Assembly: GCA_005889395.1 (NCBI GenBank)
Contig: VBFX01000020.1
Location: 1 to 15,817, forward strand
Origin: Chloroflexota bacterium
Lineage (GTDB): Bacteria; Chloroflexota; Dormibacteria; CF-121
Direction: 5' to 3'
DNA length: 15,817 nt
Positions 1-6,682 of this stretch are shown here, one piece after another. Both the position numbers and the translations under genes were made by a program. The notes beneath the pieces are model-generated. The model did no database searches, was not told the origin of the DNA, and worked only from the letters and a program-made list of their open reading frames with translations. Within the stretch, counting starts at the first letter, position 1. Every line of letters starts with the position of its first letter.

Positions 1-365
1 GCACCGTCCCGCTCACCAGCGCCTACGCCGTGACGGAAGCCTTCGGGTGGGAGAAGGGTCTCGACCGGAGCTGGCGCCAGGCGCCCGCCTTCTATGGCTT
101 GCTGGCCTTCTTCATCGGATTCTCCGCGCTGTTCGTCCTCATCCCGGGCCTGCCCCTGATCGCCGTGATGTACCTCAGCCAGGTCTTCGACGGTTTGCTC
201 TTACCCTTCATCCTGGTGTTCGTCATGATGATGAGCCGGGACCGCCGGCTGCTCGGGCGACTGCGGAGCAGTCTCCCGCTCTACGTTGCCGGGTGGACGG
301 TGACCGGCCTGATTGCGCTGCTGTCCGTCGCGCTGGTCGTCAGCCAGCTGATCGGCGCGCACTGA
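1..365 (+). CDS. NRAMP family divalent metal (Mn2+/Fe2+) transporter, C-terminal part
   Basis: The frame is already open at the left edge (first full codon at base 3), so this is the last 120 residues of a gene beginning outside the window. The segment LTSAYAVTEAFGWEKGLD followed by a short loop and three to four hydrophobic helices matches the C-terminal third of NRAMP/MntH proton-coupled metal importers, including the small-residue-rich helix VLIPGLPLIAVMYLSQVFDG. The metal-binding DPGN motif of helix 1 lies outside the window, so substrate residues cannot be checked. The internal GTG at base 30 is probably not the real start, because recognisable NRAMP sequence lies upstream of it. It converges on the small membrane gene ending at 372, with six bases between the stops and no obvious terminator. 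Confidence 0.85.
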   Translation, partial: TVPLTSAYAVTEAFGWEKGLDRSWRQAPAFYGLLAFFIGFSALFVLIPGLPLIAVMYLSQVFDGLLLPFILVFVMMMSRDRRLLGRLRSSLPLYVAGWTVTGLIALLSVALVVSQLIGAH

Positions 366-371
366 CCGAGA

Positions 372-578
372 TCAGCGCGATCCCGGCCGTCGCAGCAGAA
401 CGATGGCGGCCGCGATCGCCACGGCCCAGACCGGGGCCATGGTGATGATGAATGGGCGAATCGTGTCGCTGTTCGAGTGTGAGACCCGGTCGAACGCCAG
501 GAAGACCATGACCGTGCCATACAGCAGAAGGATGAACGCCACGATTACCGCCCACCTCACGCCTGGCCGGGTCGCCAC
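372..578 (-). CDS. Small two-helix membrane protein downstream of DoxX
   Basis: A 68-residue protein with two clear hydrophobic stretches, about residues 9-27 (WAVIVAFILLLYGTVMVFL) and 43-62 (FIITMAPVWAVAIAAAIVLL), separated by a polar loop, with a basic tail. I do not recognise a named family. The start is a GTG (576-578) lying directly against the TAG stop of the DoxX gene (579-581), so translation is probably coupled and the two form an operon. The tight arrangement and ordinary hydrophobic architecture argue that it is a real gene. Its role may be linked to DoxX, but that is only inferred from position. Confidence 0.65.
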   Translation of the reverse strand: MATRPGVRWAVIVAFILLLYGTVMVFLAFDRVSHSNSDTIRPFIITMAPVWAVAIAAAIVLLRRPGSR

Positions 579-1037
579 CTACTTGGACAGGATACGGTCG
601 ACGGAAAGGCGACCGGGACCTGTGAGGCACAAGCTGAGTGCGACCGTGCCGAGCAGCAGCGGAAACTCGTAGCCGCCCTGTCCATAGAAGCCGTTTTTCC
701 AGTGCGCTTTGTAGGTGGCGACCCCCATATTGAACGCGACCGCCAGGGCCGCGGGCCTGGTGAAGAGGCCGGCAGCCAGCGCCAGTCCGCCTCCGAATTC
801 GGCCAGACCGGAGGCGGTGGCGGCGGCCTCGGGATTGGGTACGCCCATCTTTTGCAGTGCCACGACGAACCCGGGCCCGCTGCGCTCGACGGCGCCCGGG
901 TAATTGGGTCCCATCGTTTTCGCGAGCAGCGGATGCGGTTGCTTTCCCGGGCCACCGAAGAGCTTTGGATAGCCATGCGCGAACAAGGTCACCCCGGCAA
1001 CGATTCGGAGCAGCAGCAGGCCAAGGTCTTGCATCAC
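579..1037 (-). CDS. DoxX family membrane protein
   Basis: A 152-residue integral membrane protein with four predicted helices, the normal size and topology for DoxX (PF07681). Family hallmarks are visible: an N-terminal helix ending in FAHGYPKLFGG, the EFGGGLALAAGLFTRPAAL segment, a later GFYGQGGYEFPLLLG segment, and GPGRLSVDRILS near the end. Members are linked to thiosulfate:quinone oxidoreduction in archaea and to redox homeostasis complexes in mycobacteria, but most bacterial DoxX proteins are uncharacterised. GTG (1035-1037) and ATG (1032-1034) are adjacent start candidates and no strong ribosome binding site separates them. It is divergent from the racemase-family gene and first in a two-gene unit with the 68-aa membrane protein. 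Confidence 0.85.
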   Translation of the reverse strand: MMQDLGLLLLRIVAGVTLFAHGYPKLFGGPGKQPHPLLAKTMGPNYPGAVERSGPGFVVALQKMGVPNPEAAATASGLAEFGGGLALAAGLFTRPAALAVAFNMGVATYKAHWKNGFYGQGGYEFPLLLGTVALSLCLTGPGRLSVDRILSK

Positions 1038-1124
1038 TGGCGCCTGGGTGAAGCGTAGCCGAGACTAATGGCGGGATGCTGCGACGAAATCGATAGTCGC
1101 CGCGGGCTGTGTCAGCATGAGGCG

Positions 1125-2123
1125 ATGAGCGAACCGGCGACCGGTCGCCGCTTGATGGTGACCACCGTCGACTACCACACCGCCGGCGAGCCGTTTCGCA
1201 TCGTCAGCGGCGGGGTTCCCTCGCTGCGCGGACGCACCATCCTCGAGAAGCGGCGCTACGCGCTCGACCACCTCGATGACATTCGCCAGCTGCTGGTCTT
1301 CGAGCCACGCGGTCACGCGGACATGTACGGCGGGTTCGTGACGGAGCCGGAAGACGGGGGCGCCCAACTCGGGGTCGTCTTCTTTCATAACGCCGGCTAC
1401 AGCACGGCCTGTGGCCACGGCACCATCGCGCTGGTGACCTGGGCGATCGACGCGGCCATCGTCCCCGCCAATGGTCGGCTGGTCGAGGTCGTGGTGGACG
1501 TGCCCTCGGGCCGGCTGAAAACTGTGGCCACCATGCAGGATGGGCGGGTTCGCTCGGTGCGCTTCCGAAACGTCCCGAGCTTCGTGCTGCTGGATGGTCT
1601 GCGTGTGACCGCCGGCGGCCGGCGGAGCGAGGTTGCGGTCGCCTTCGGCGGCGCGTTTTACGCCATCGTCCCCGCGGACCGCTTCGAACTGCCGATCGAG
1701 CCGGCCTTCGTCACCCGTTTCATTGAGCTCGGCCGCGAGATCAAGGCCGCCATCGAGGCAGAACGCGAGATCGTCCATCCGCTCGAACCGGAGCTCGCCG
1801 GGATCTACGGCGTGATGTTCACGGCAGAGAACCGAAACGTGACCGTCTTTGCGGACGGCGAGGTCGATCGCTCACCATGCGGCAGCGGGACCTCGGCGCG
1901 CCTCGCCCTGCTCGACCAGCGCGGCGAACTGGCCCGCGGCGCCACCTTGATGCACGAGAGCATCATCGGCGGCCGCTTCGCGTCGAGGGTGGTGGGCGAG
2001 GCCCGGGTCGCGGACTATCCGGCGGTCATCACCGAGGTCGAGGGAAGCGCGCACCTGACCGGCTACCACCAGTTCGTGCTCGAGGCCGATGACCCCATCG
2101 GTCTCGGCTTCCTGATCCGCTAG
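1125..2123 (+). CDS. Proline racemase / hydroxyproline epimerase-dehydratase family enzyme
   Basis: PLP-independent amino-acid racemase fold of about 332 residues, the family's usual length. An N-terminal VDYHTAGEPFRIV motif, FEPRGHADMYG, a first active-site motif TACGHGT (Cys), and a second, DRSPCGSGTSAR (Cys), are visible. Two active-site cysteines are typical of proline racemase and 4-hydroxyproline 2-epimerase, while trans-3-hydroxy-L-proline dehydratases normally have Thr at the second site. Yet overall wording (EKRRY, FEPRGH.DMYG, VFADGEVDRSP, DDPIGLGFLIR) is closest, from memory, to the dehydratase branch, so the exact reaction is unsettled. The start at 1125 (MSEPATGRR) is preferred over 1068, whose 19 extra residues are unlike the family; 1155 is also possible. 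No other hydroxyproline catabolic genes are nearby. Confidence 0.88.
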   Translation: MSEPATGRRLMVTTVDYHTAGEPFRIVSGGVPSLRGRTILEKRRYALDHLDDIRQLLVFEPRGHADMYGGFVTEPEDGGAQLGVVFFHNAGYSTACGHGTIALVTWAIDAAIVPANGRLVEVVVDVPSGRLKTVATMQDGRVRSVRFRNVPSFVLLDGLRVTAGGRRSEVAVAFGGAFYAIVPADRFELPIEPAFVTRFIELGREIKAAIEAEREIVHPLEPELAGIYGVMFTAENRNVTVFADGEVDRSPCGSGTSARLALLDQRGELARGATLMHESIIGGRFASRVVGEARVADYPAVITEVEGSAHLTGYHQFVLEADDPIGLGFLIR

Positions 2124-2713
2124 CGGGCGGCGACGATCTTCACCGCATCCACGATGAACTGCACGGCGATGGCGGAGAGGAGCAGACCCAGCACGCGCGT
2201 CAGCAACTGGATCGCCGAGGGTCGCAGCAGTCGTGCGATCTGGGCCGCCAGCATCAGGCCGAGGGCCACCGCCACCACTGCGGCGGCGATCCCGAGCAAG
2301 ACGCCGAAACGTCCGGGCGCATCCTCGTAGCGCTTGGTGAGCACCATGACCGCGGCGATCGCTCCGGGGCCGGCGAGCAGCGGCGTCGCCAGCGGGACCA
2401 GCGCCACGTTCGCGGTATCCGTCGGTGCGATCTCCTCACCCCGCAGCATCTGGAGCGCGACAAGGAGGAGCAGTAAGCCGCCCGCAATCGTGAGGCTCTC
2501 CACCGACACGTGCAGGTAGTCGAGGATGAGCCGGCCAAAGAGCGCAAAGACGACGACCAGCCCACCGGCGGCCGCCGCCGCCTCGAGAGCCGCGCGCCGG
2601 CGTGCACCGGGCGTGCGCCCCGCCGTCAGGCTGATGAAGATCGGTGCGCTGCCGAGGGGATCCATGATGACGAGCAGCGTGATGAAGGCCTCCGCGAATG
2701 CCCGCCAATTCAT
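2120..2713 (-). CDS. MarC family (UPF0056) integral membrane protein
   Basis: A 197-residue, very hydrophobic protein with about six transmembrane helices, the normal size for MarC/UPF0056. The N-terminal helix contains the family's signature LLVIMDPLGSAPIFISLT, and a central loop has VPLATPLLAGPGAIAAVMVL, the second conserved MarC motif. The family was once tied to multiple antibiotic resistance in E. coli, but that link was not upheld and its transport substrate is unknown. The start codon is ATG at 2711-2713. Its stop overlaps that of the converging racemase-family gene by four bases (CTAG, 2120-2123). It is divergent from the DUF2255 gene, with about 40 bases between the starts that must hold both promoters or parts of them. 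Confidence 0.9.
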   Translation of the reverse strand: MNWRAFAEAFITLLVIMDPLGSAPIFISLTAGRTPGARRRAALEAAAAAGGLVVVFALFGRLILDYLHVSVESLTIAGGLLLLLVALQMLRGEEIAPTDTANVALVPLATPLLAGPGAIAAVMVLTKRYEDAPGRFGVLLGIAAAVVAVALGLMLAAQIARLLRPSAIQLLTRVLGLLLSAIAVQFIVDAVKIVAAR

Positions 2714-2753
2714 CCCGTCAGCCTATCGTCCCCCAGGCATACGATGGAAAGAG

Positions 2754-3131
2754 ATGGCGAAGAAGACGGAAGACCTCCTGTGGAAGCTGGCAGAAAGCGA
2801 CGAGGTCGAGATCGAAACGCGGCGCGACGCGAAGTCGCCGCTGCACCGGACCACTATCTGGATCGCGCCGACGGAGTACGGCGTTTACATCCGTTCGTAC
2901 AAGGGCAAGAAAGGTCGCTGGTACCAGGAGGCCATCGCCAACCCACGGGTCACGATCCGCGTCGGGCGGCGCAAGGCGACCGCGCGCGCCGAGTCCGAGC
3001 GCAACCCGCTCGTCGTCCGCGCCGTCAATGCCGGCTATCGCAAGAAGTACGGTGAGCGCTGGCCCGACGAGACCAAGGAAATGTTCAAGCGTTCGATTCT
3101 CCCGACGACGCTGCGACTGACCCCGCTCTGA
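2754..3131 (+). CDS. DUF2255 family protein
   Basis: A 125-residue soluble protein. The order of features fits DUF2255: an N-terminal helix (ETD-like, here KTEDLLWKLAESDEVEI), a strand with TTIWIAPTEYGVYIRSY, the KGRWYQEAIANPRVTIRVG segment, and a C-terminal YRKKYGERWP...ILPTTLRLTP. The RGRWYxxAxxNPxV wording is shared with split-barrel, FMN/F420-binding families, so a flavin or deazaflavin partner is possible, but the family is functionally uncharacterised. The ATG at 2754 gives a protein beginning MAKKTEDLL, matching family length; longer in-frame starts upstream would run back through the MarC gene. It converges on the DUF5996 gene with 15 bases between the ends. Confidence 0.78.
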   Translation: MAKKTEDLLWKLAESDEVEIETRRDAKSPLHRTTIWIAPTEYGVYIRSYKGKKGRWYQEAIANPRVTIRVGRRKATARAESERNPLVVRAVNAGYRKKYGERWPDETKEMFKRSILPTTLRLTPL

Positions 3132-3146
3132 ACCCCTGCCGGGACG

Positions 3147-4070
3147 CTAGTGCGTGTCGTAGGGGATCAGTAAGGTCGGATCCCAGCGCTGTCGGCTCGC
3201 TCCCGCCGTGAAGGTGGACTCGGCGAAATCGAGGATCGCCTGGCGAGGATCGGCGCTGCGGCGCACCGCCTCGTAGGGCAGGATGAACTCACCGAGCGAC
3301 GGGCTCCAGGCCGCCGGCGGTGGGCGCAGAGCCGCGGCCTCGATGTCCTCGGGCTTCGGGTAGGCGTAGGCGAACAAGGCCGGCTCGCGCATCGTCGCGT
3401 TGCCCGGCCAGAACCCAACACAGCATTGTTCGGCATCGCCGCCGACGCGCCGGATGATCCCCGCTCCATCCGGAGGCCGCACCGGCCGCCCGGAGTAACG
3501 CGCCAGGGCGAGGTCAAACGTCCCCCACCAGAAGGAGACCGGGCTGGACCGTCCGACAAATCGGCCCCGATGCTCTTTGAGAACGAGATCGATGCGCGCC
3601 AGCAGACGCCAGAAGCGATGCGCCCACTCCGGCTCATACGCCGCGTGAACCGTGTCTTGCGGCAACGGGATAGGGTTCTCGACCTCTGACGGCACGATCG
3701 TGATCGCGGGATCGATGTCCAGGGCGTGGAGGCGCCCCATCAATTCGAGGTAAAAGTCGGCAACCGGCCGCGCCTCCAGGGCGACGCGCTCGATGCGCCC
3801 ATCGTTGACGGCTACGATGACCTCGTGGTCGATGAGATCGACATCGATCGCGAAACCGGTCCGGCCGCTCCAAATGGGCGACGTCGTCAGGCCTCGCGCC
3901 GTCAGGTAGAGGGGAACATTGGCCCATTGCGGCTCCCGGCGTGTGAGGGCGAGGCGCACCTTGCCGACGATCTGCAGCTTCATGTGCAGCGTGTCCATGG
4001 TCGGCACCCAGGCGTCGTACGGCAACTCCGGCCATTCGGCGACCCGTCGGATCGAGCCGGTAGTGATCAC
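3147..4070 (-). CDS. DUF5996 family protein
   Basis: A 307-residue soluble protein recognised from the DUF5996 family: conserved opening WPELPYDAWVPTMDTLHM, then QIVGKVRLALTRREPQW, VPLYLTARGLTTSPI and FAIDVDLIDHEVIV. A central segment has SPVSFWWGTFDLALARYSGRP, followed by AYAYPKPEDIE and a C-terminal EFILPYEAVR. The family is widespread in Actinobacteria, Proteobacteria and soil bacteria, and no function is established. No signal peptide or membrane segment is visible, so it is likely cytoplasmic. The start is GTG at 4068-4070; internal Met starts would remove the conserved WPxLPYxxW motif. A GGTGG stretch lies just upstream. The terminator at 4094-4125, oriented for transcripts arriving from the RR operon, implies this gene has its own promoter within a very short gap. 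Confidence 0.85.
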   Translation of the reverse strand: MITTGSIRRVAEWPELPYDAWVPTMDTLHMKLQIVGKVRLALTRREPQWANVPLYLTARGLTTSPIWSGRTGFAIDVDLIDHEVIVAVNDGRIERVALEARPVADFYLELMGRLHALDIDPAITIVPSEVENPIPLPQDTVHAAYEPEWAHRFWRLLARIDLVLKEHRGRFVGRSSPVSFWWGTFDLALARYSGRPVRPPDGAGIIRRVGGDAEQCCVGFWPGNATMREPALFAYAYPKPEDIEAAALRPPPAAWSPSLGEFILPYEAVRRSADPRQAILDFAESTFTAGASRQRWDPTLLIPYDTH

Positions 4071-4093
4071 CCCACCATCCTAGCCCCGGGCAG

Positions 4094-4125
4094 TAAAAAG
4101 TCCCGGCCTGGATAGGACCGGGACT
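4094..4125 (-). terminator. Rho-independent terminator of the YceI/response-regulator unit
   Basis: AGTCCCGG (4099-4106) pairs perfectly with CCGGGACT (4118-4125); inside this, CCT and AGG (4107-4109 and 4114-4116) can add three more pairs past a one-base bulge, closing a GGAT loop. Read on the minus strand the stem is followed directly by a five-T run (4099 down to 4095, the first T shared with the stem). On the plus strand no T-run follows. It therefore ends minus-strand transcripts coming from the response regulator region and insulates the DUF5996 gene. Confidence 0.85.
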
Positions 4126-4154
4126 CGGGGAAGGGAGGGAGCGAGTCGGATCGG

Positions 4155-4268
4155 TCAGCGGCGCAGAACGCCGACCATCCCGCCGTAGGCCGTAGCGGCA
4201 TACACACCGCCAACGAGGAAGACGATGGGCTCCAGGCTCAGCATGATGACGCCGACCACCGCTGTCAT
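4155..4268 (-). CDS. Possible 37-aa single-helix membrane protein between response regulator and terminator
   Basis: ATG at 4266-4268 opens a 37-codon ORF ending in TGA at 4155-4157. The product starts MTAVVGVIMLSLEPIVFLVG and continues into a Gly/Ala/Tyr-rich stretch ending GVLRR, which reads as one transmembrane segment with a basic C-terminal end. It lies 51 bases after the stop of the response regulator, in the same frame, and 30 bases before the terminator, so it would be the last gene of that transcript. No convincing ribosome binding site precedes the ATG (an overlapping ATGATG lies in another frame). I do not recognise a family. It could also be untranslated 3' sequence. Confidence 0.35.
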   Translation of the reverse strand: MTAVVGVIMLSLEPIVFLVGGVYAATAYGGMVGVLRR

Positions 4269-4319
4269 GAAGGCATCATGCGCCGGCGAACCTTTCGAAA
4301 TCGTGACGCCGCACGTGCG

Positions 4320-4988
4320 CTAGGCTTCTTCGAGCCGGAACCCGGCGCCGCGCACCGTGAGGATGCGCACCCCGGAGTTGACGAGCTTGGCCCGCAGCCG
4401 GCTCATCTTGACGTCGATGACGTTTGACCCGAGCGGCTCGGTCTCATCGCGCCAGGCGTGCTCGGCGATGGCTTTGCGATCGACCACCGACGGGAATCGC
4501 CGCATCAGCAACTCGAGGATGTGGAATTCGGCGGTCGTGAGGTTGAGCAGCTTGCCATTCATCGTCACGTGCCGCCGGGCCGGGTCCAACGACAGGGCTC
4601 CGCGGTTCATCACCGGGGCGCCGACCCCGCGCGGACGCCGCTGCAGCGCGCGCACTCTGGCGACGAGCTCCCCGAAATCGAAGGGCTTGACGAGGTAGTC
4701 GTCGGCGCCCGCGTCCAGGCCCTCGATGCGGTCGGGCGGGGCATCGCGAGCGGTCAACATCAGGATGGCGGTGGGGCGTTCGTTGCGCCGCGCCCAGGAG
4801 GCGACCTCGACGCCAGGCACGCCCGGCATGCGCCAGTCGAGGATGGCGACGTCGTACTCGTAGAACTTCAGCTGCTCGATGGCGTCATCGCCGCGGTCGA
4901 CCGAGTCGACCAGATAACCCGCATCCTCGAGACCCTGGACCAAGACCTCACGCAGGCCGTGATCGTCCTCGGCCACCAGGATGCGCAC
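4320..4988 (-). CDS. OmpR/PhoB-family two-component response regulator
   Basis: A 222-residue DNA-binding response regulator with two domains. The receiver (about residues 1-118) has the acidic pocket E7-D8-D9, phospho-acceptor D51 in AILDWRMPG, T79 in MLTARD and K101 in YLVKPFDFGEL, so it should be phosphorylatable. The winged-helix domain (about 128-220) carries LTTAEFHILELLMRR, the recognition-helix region NVIDVKMSRLRAKL and the closing wing VRGAGFRLE. The start is GTG at 4986-4988, two bases after the stop of the YceI gene, so translation is probably coupled. No histidine kinase gene lies on either side, which is unusual for this class; the kinase is either elsewhere in the genome or the regulator is an orphan. 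The likely target is its own operon, but no clear direct-repeat operator was found. Confidence 0.92.
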   Translation of the reverse strand: MRILVAEDDHGLREVLVQGLEDAGYLVDSVDRGDDAIEQLKFYEYDVAILDWRMPGVPGVEVASWARRNERPTAILMLTARDAPPDRIEGLDAGADDYLVKPFDFGELVARVRALQRRPRGVGAPVMNRGALSLDPARRHVTMNGKLLNLTTAEFHILELLMRRFPSVVDRKAIAEHAWRDETEPLGSNVIDVKMSRLRAKLVNSGVRILTVRGAGFRLEEA

Positions 4989-4990
4989 CG

Positions 4991-5710
4991 TCAGGCACCC
5001 TGCCGTGTCAGGAGCAGCTCGAACTCCATCGTCGCGTTGTTCTCCACGCTGACGAAGCCGCCGATGCTCGGCGGGGTCATCCCGAACTGGCTGAACGGAA
5101 ATGTGATGGAGCCGACCAGCTCGATCTTCGACCCGGTCAGCTGGGCGTCGATCGGGATGGTCACCGACTTCGTCACACCATGGATGGTCAGATCGCCGGT
5201 CGCGGAGATGTGGATCGTCTGGCCGCTAGCGGCGTCGGCCGTCAGCGCAATGGGCGACGTCAACTTGAACGTCGCGGTCGGATAGCGGTCGCTTTCGAGT
5301 CCCTGGGAGTGGATCCGCTGATCCCGCCGGGACTGATCGCTGGTGAGCTTGCTGACGTCGACCGAGAAGTCGGCCGCGGTCACGGAGTATCCGCTCGCTG
5401 CCTGCGTCAGGGTTAGCGCTCCGGTTACCGCGGTCGTGCGTCCGACCGCGTCACTCGGGGCCGAGAGCGCGGCGAGCCTCTCGCGGACGCGATAGCCGGC
5501 CTGCGATCCGGAACCAACCGTCCAGGTGCCCGCTCCAGTGCTCGAGTCCGGACTGGTGGATGCCGAGTTGGACGGCGCCGGTGAGCTGAGCGCCAGCTTC
5601 TGCGGCGACGAGCCGGCGAAGACGACGAAGTAGATGATGCCCACGCCCGCGGCGCCGAGGATCAAGGCGCCACCGACGATCGCGGCGATCAGCGTTCGAC
5701 GGTTGTTCAT
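4991..5710 (-). CDS. YceI family lipid/isoprenoid-binding protein with N-terminal membrane anchor
   Basis: A 239-residue protein. Residues 1-5 are basic (MNNRR), 7-32 form one transmembrane segment, 33-60 are a Ser/Pro/Thr/Ala-rich linker, and about 61-237 form a YceI lipocalin-like beta barrel. Family features include WTVGSGSQAGYRVRE, a DFSVDVSKLTSDQSRRDQRI stretch, the TATFKLTSPIAL strand, the conserved TIHGVTKSVTIP and a final strand ATMEFELLL. YceI proteins bind long isoprenoids such as polyprenyl or quinone-type molecules in a hydrophobic barrel. The anchor, without a lipobox, suggests an extracytoplasmic, membrane-tethered domain. The start is ATG at 5708-5710. The 80 bases upstream (5711-5790) are less GC-rich than the surroundings and probably hold a promoter, though no clean -35/-10 pair stands out. 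The gene is followed at once by the response regulator. Confidence 0.88.
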   Translation of the reverse strand: MNNRRTLIAAIVGGALILGAAGVGIIYFVVFAGSSPQKLALSSPAPSNSASTSPDSSTGAGTWTVGSGSQAGYRVRERLAALSAPSDAVGRTTAVTGALTLTQAASGYSVTAADFSVDVSKLTSDQSRRDQRIHSQGLESDRYPTATFKLTSPIALTADAASGQTIHISATGDLTIHGVTKSVTIPIDAQLTGSKIELVGSITFPFSQFGMTPPSIGGFVSVENNATMEFELLLTRQGA

Positions 5711-5790
5711 CTAAGCAGATGGTGAGGGCGTTGACCTTTCAATTCGATGACAGACTAAAGCCGCACCATGAGGCAACCCTAAGAAGTAGG

Positions 5791-6673
5791 TTATTCGACG
5801 GTAAGGACGGCGGCACCCTCGAAGCGTCCATGCGCCAGATCGTCGAGTGCGGTATTCGCCTCAGCCAGGGGATAGGGGTGCACTTCGGTACGAACCGGGA
5901 CCTTCGGTGCGATCTCGAGCAACGCCTCGCCGTCCCGCCGCGTCAGGTTGGCGACCGAGCGGATTTGCCGCTCCTTCCAAAGGAGGTCATACGAAAACGA
6001 CGGAATGTCGCTCATGTGGATGCCGGCACACACGACAATCCCGCCCGGGTCCAGTGCCTTGAGCGCGGCCGGCACCAGGGCGCCAACGGGCGCAAAGATC
6101 AGCGCGGCATCGAGCGGCTCCGGCGGTGCCATCGTCGAGTCGCCCGCCCACTCGGCGCCCAGGCTTCGCGCGAACTGCTGCTTTTTGGTATCGCCGGGCG
6201 AGGTGAAGGCGAAGACGCGCCGGCCCTGGTAGTGGGCGACCTGCGCGATGATGTAGATCGTCATAGCCGTCGGGCAGCGCAAAACAGAAGCGTTCGTCGG
6301 AGACGCAAAACTCGGCATAGCCGCCGTCGCGGTGATAGCCGGTGAAGCGCGCGTTGACGCAAAGGTTCTCGAGACCTCGGCGGCAGAAGCGGCAGGTCTC
6401 GTCGACGGAGCCAAGCCAGGGGACGCCGATGCGATCACCAGCCGCAAACCGCTGCGCGCCCTCGCCGGCCGCCTCGACCCGGCCGACGATCATGTGGCCG
6501 ATCACGAGCGGGAGCTTGGGCTCGCTCAACTCACCGTTCACGATGTGGAGATCCGTGCGGCAAACCGCACAGACCGAGACACGGATGAGGACTTCGGCGG
6601 GACCCGGCGCCGGAACGGGCAGCTCCACGAGGCGAAGGGGTTCCTTCGCCGCGCGAAGCTGCATCGCCCTCAT
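5791..6673 (-). pseudogene. Zinc-dependent alcohol dehydrogenase (MDR family), disrupted by internal deletion and frameshift
   Basis: Two reading frames together make one alcohol dehydrogenase. The upstream part (6673 to about 6262) has the GroES-like domain: AVCRTDLH with the catalytic-zinc Cys, a GHMIVGRVE segment, and the structural-zinc lobe DETCRFCRRGLENLC (Asp where a first Cys often stands), ending at ERFCFALPDGYDD. The downstream part (about 6255 to 5791) resumes in another frame at IIAQVAHYQGRRVFAFTSPG and continues through FAPVGALVPAAL, VCAGIHMSDIPSF, SVANLTRRDGE to GRFEGAAVLTVE. Between them, about 35-40 residues normally present are missing, including the Rossmann GxGxxG loop that binds NAD(P). 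The parts total about 291 residues against about 330 for the family. The intact product cannot be made as written. A sequencing or assembly error could explain a frameshift but less easily the missing block. The start is ATG at 6671-6673; ATG at 6662-6664 is an alternative. Confidence 0.85.
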
Positions 6674-6682
6674 CGGTACCCG

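Noticed and set aside
30..365. GTG at base 30 as the start of a separate small membrane protein
   Set aside because: The frame is open upstream and the residues before the GTG (LTSAYA) continue the NRAMP match, so it is an internal codon of a gene cut by the window edge.
1065..1778. Minus-strand open frame of 237 codons opposite the racemase-family gene
   Set aside because: Antisense to clear active-site motifs of the racemase family; no recognisable protein features of its own.
5775..5792. Possible terminator hairpin after the alcohol dehydrogenase
   Set aside because: AACC(C)TA and TAGGTT can pair around a five-base loop, but there is a bulge, the stem is short and AT-rich, and no T-run follows on the minus strand.
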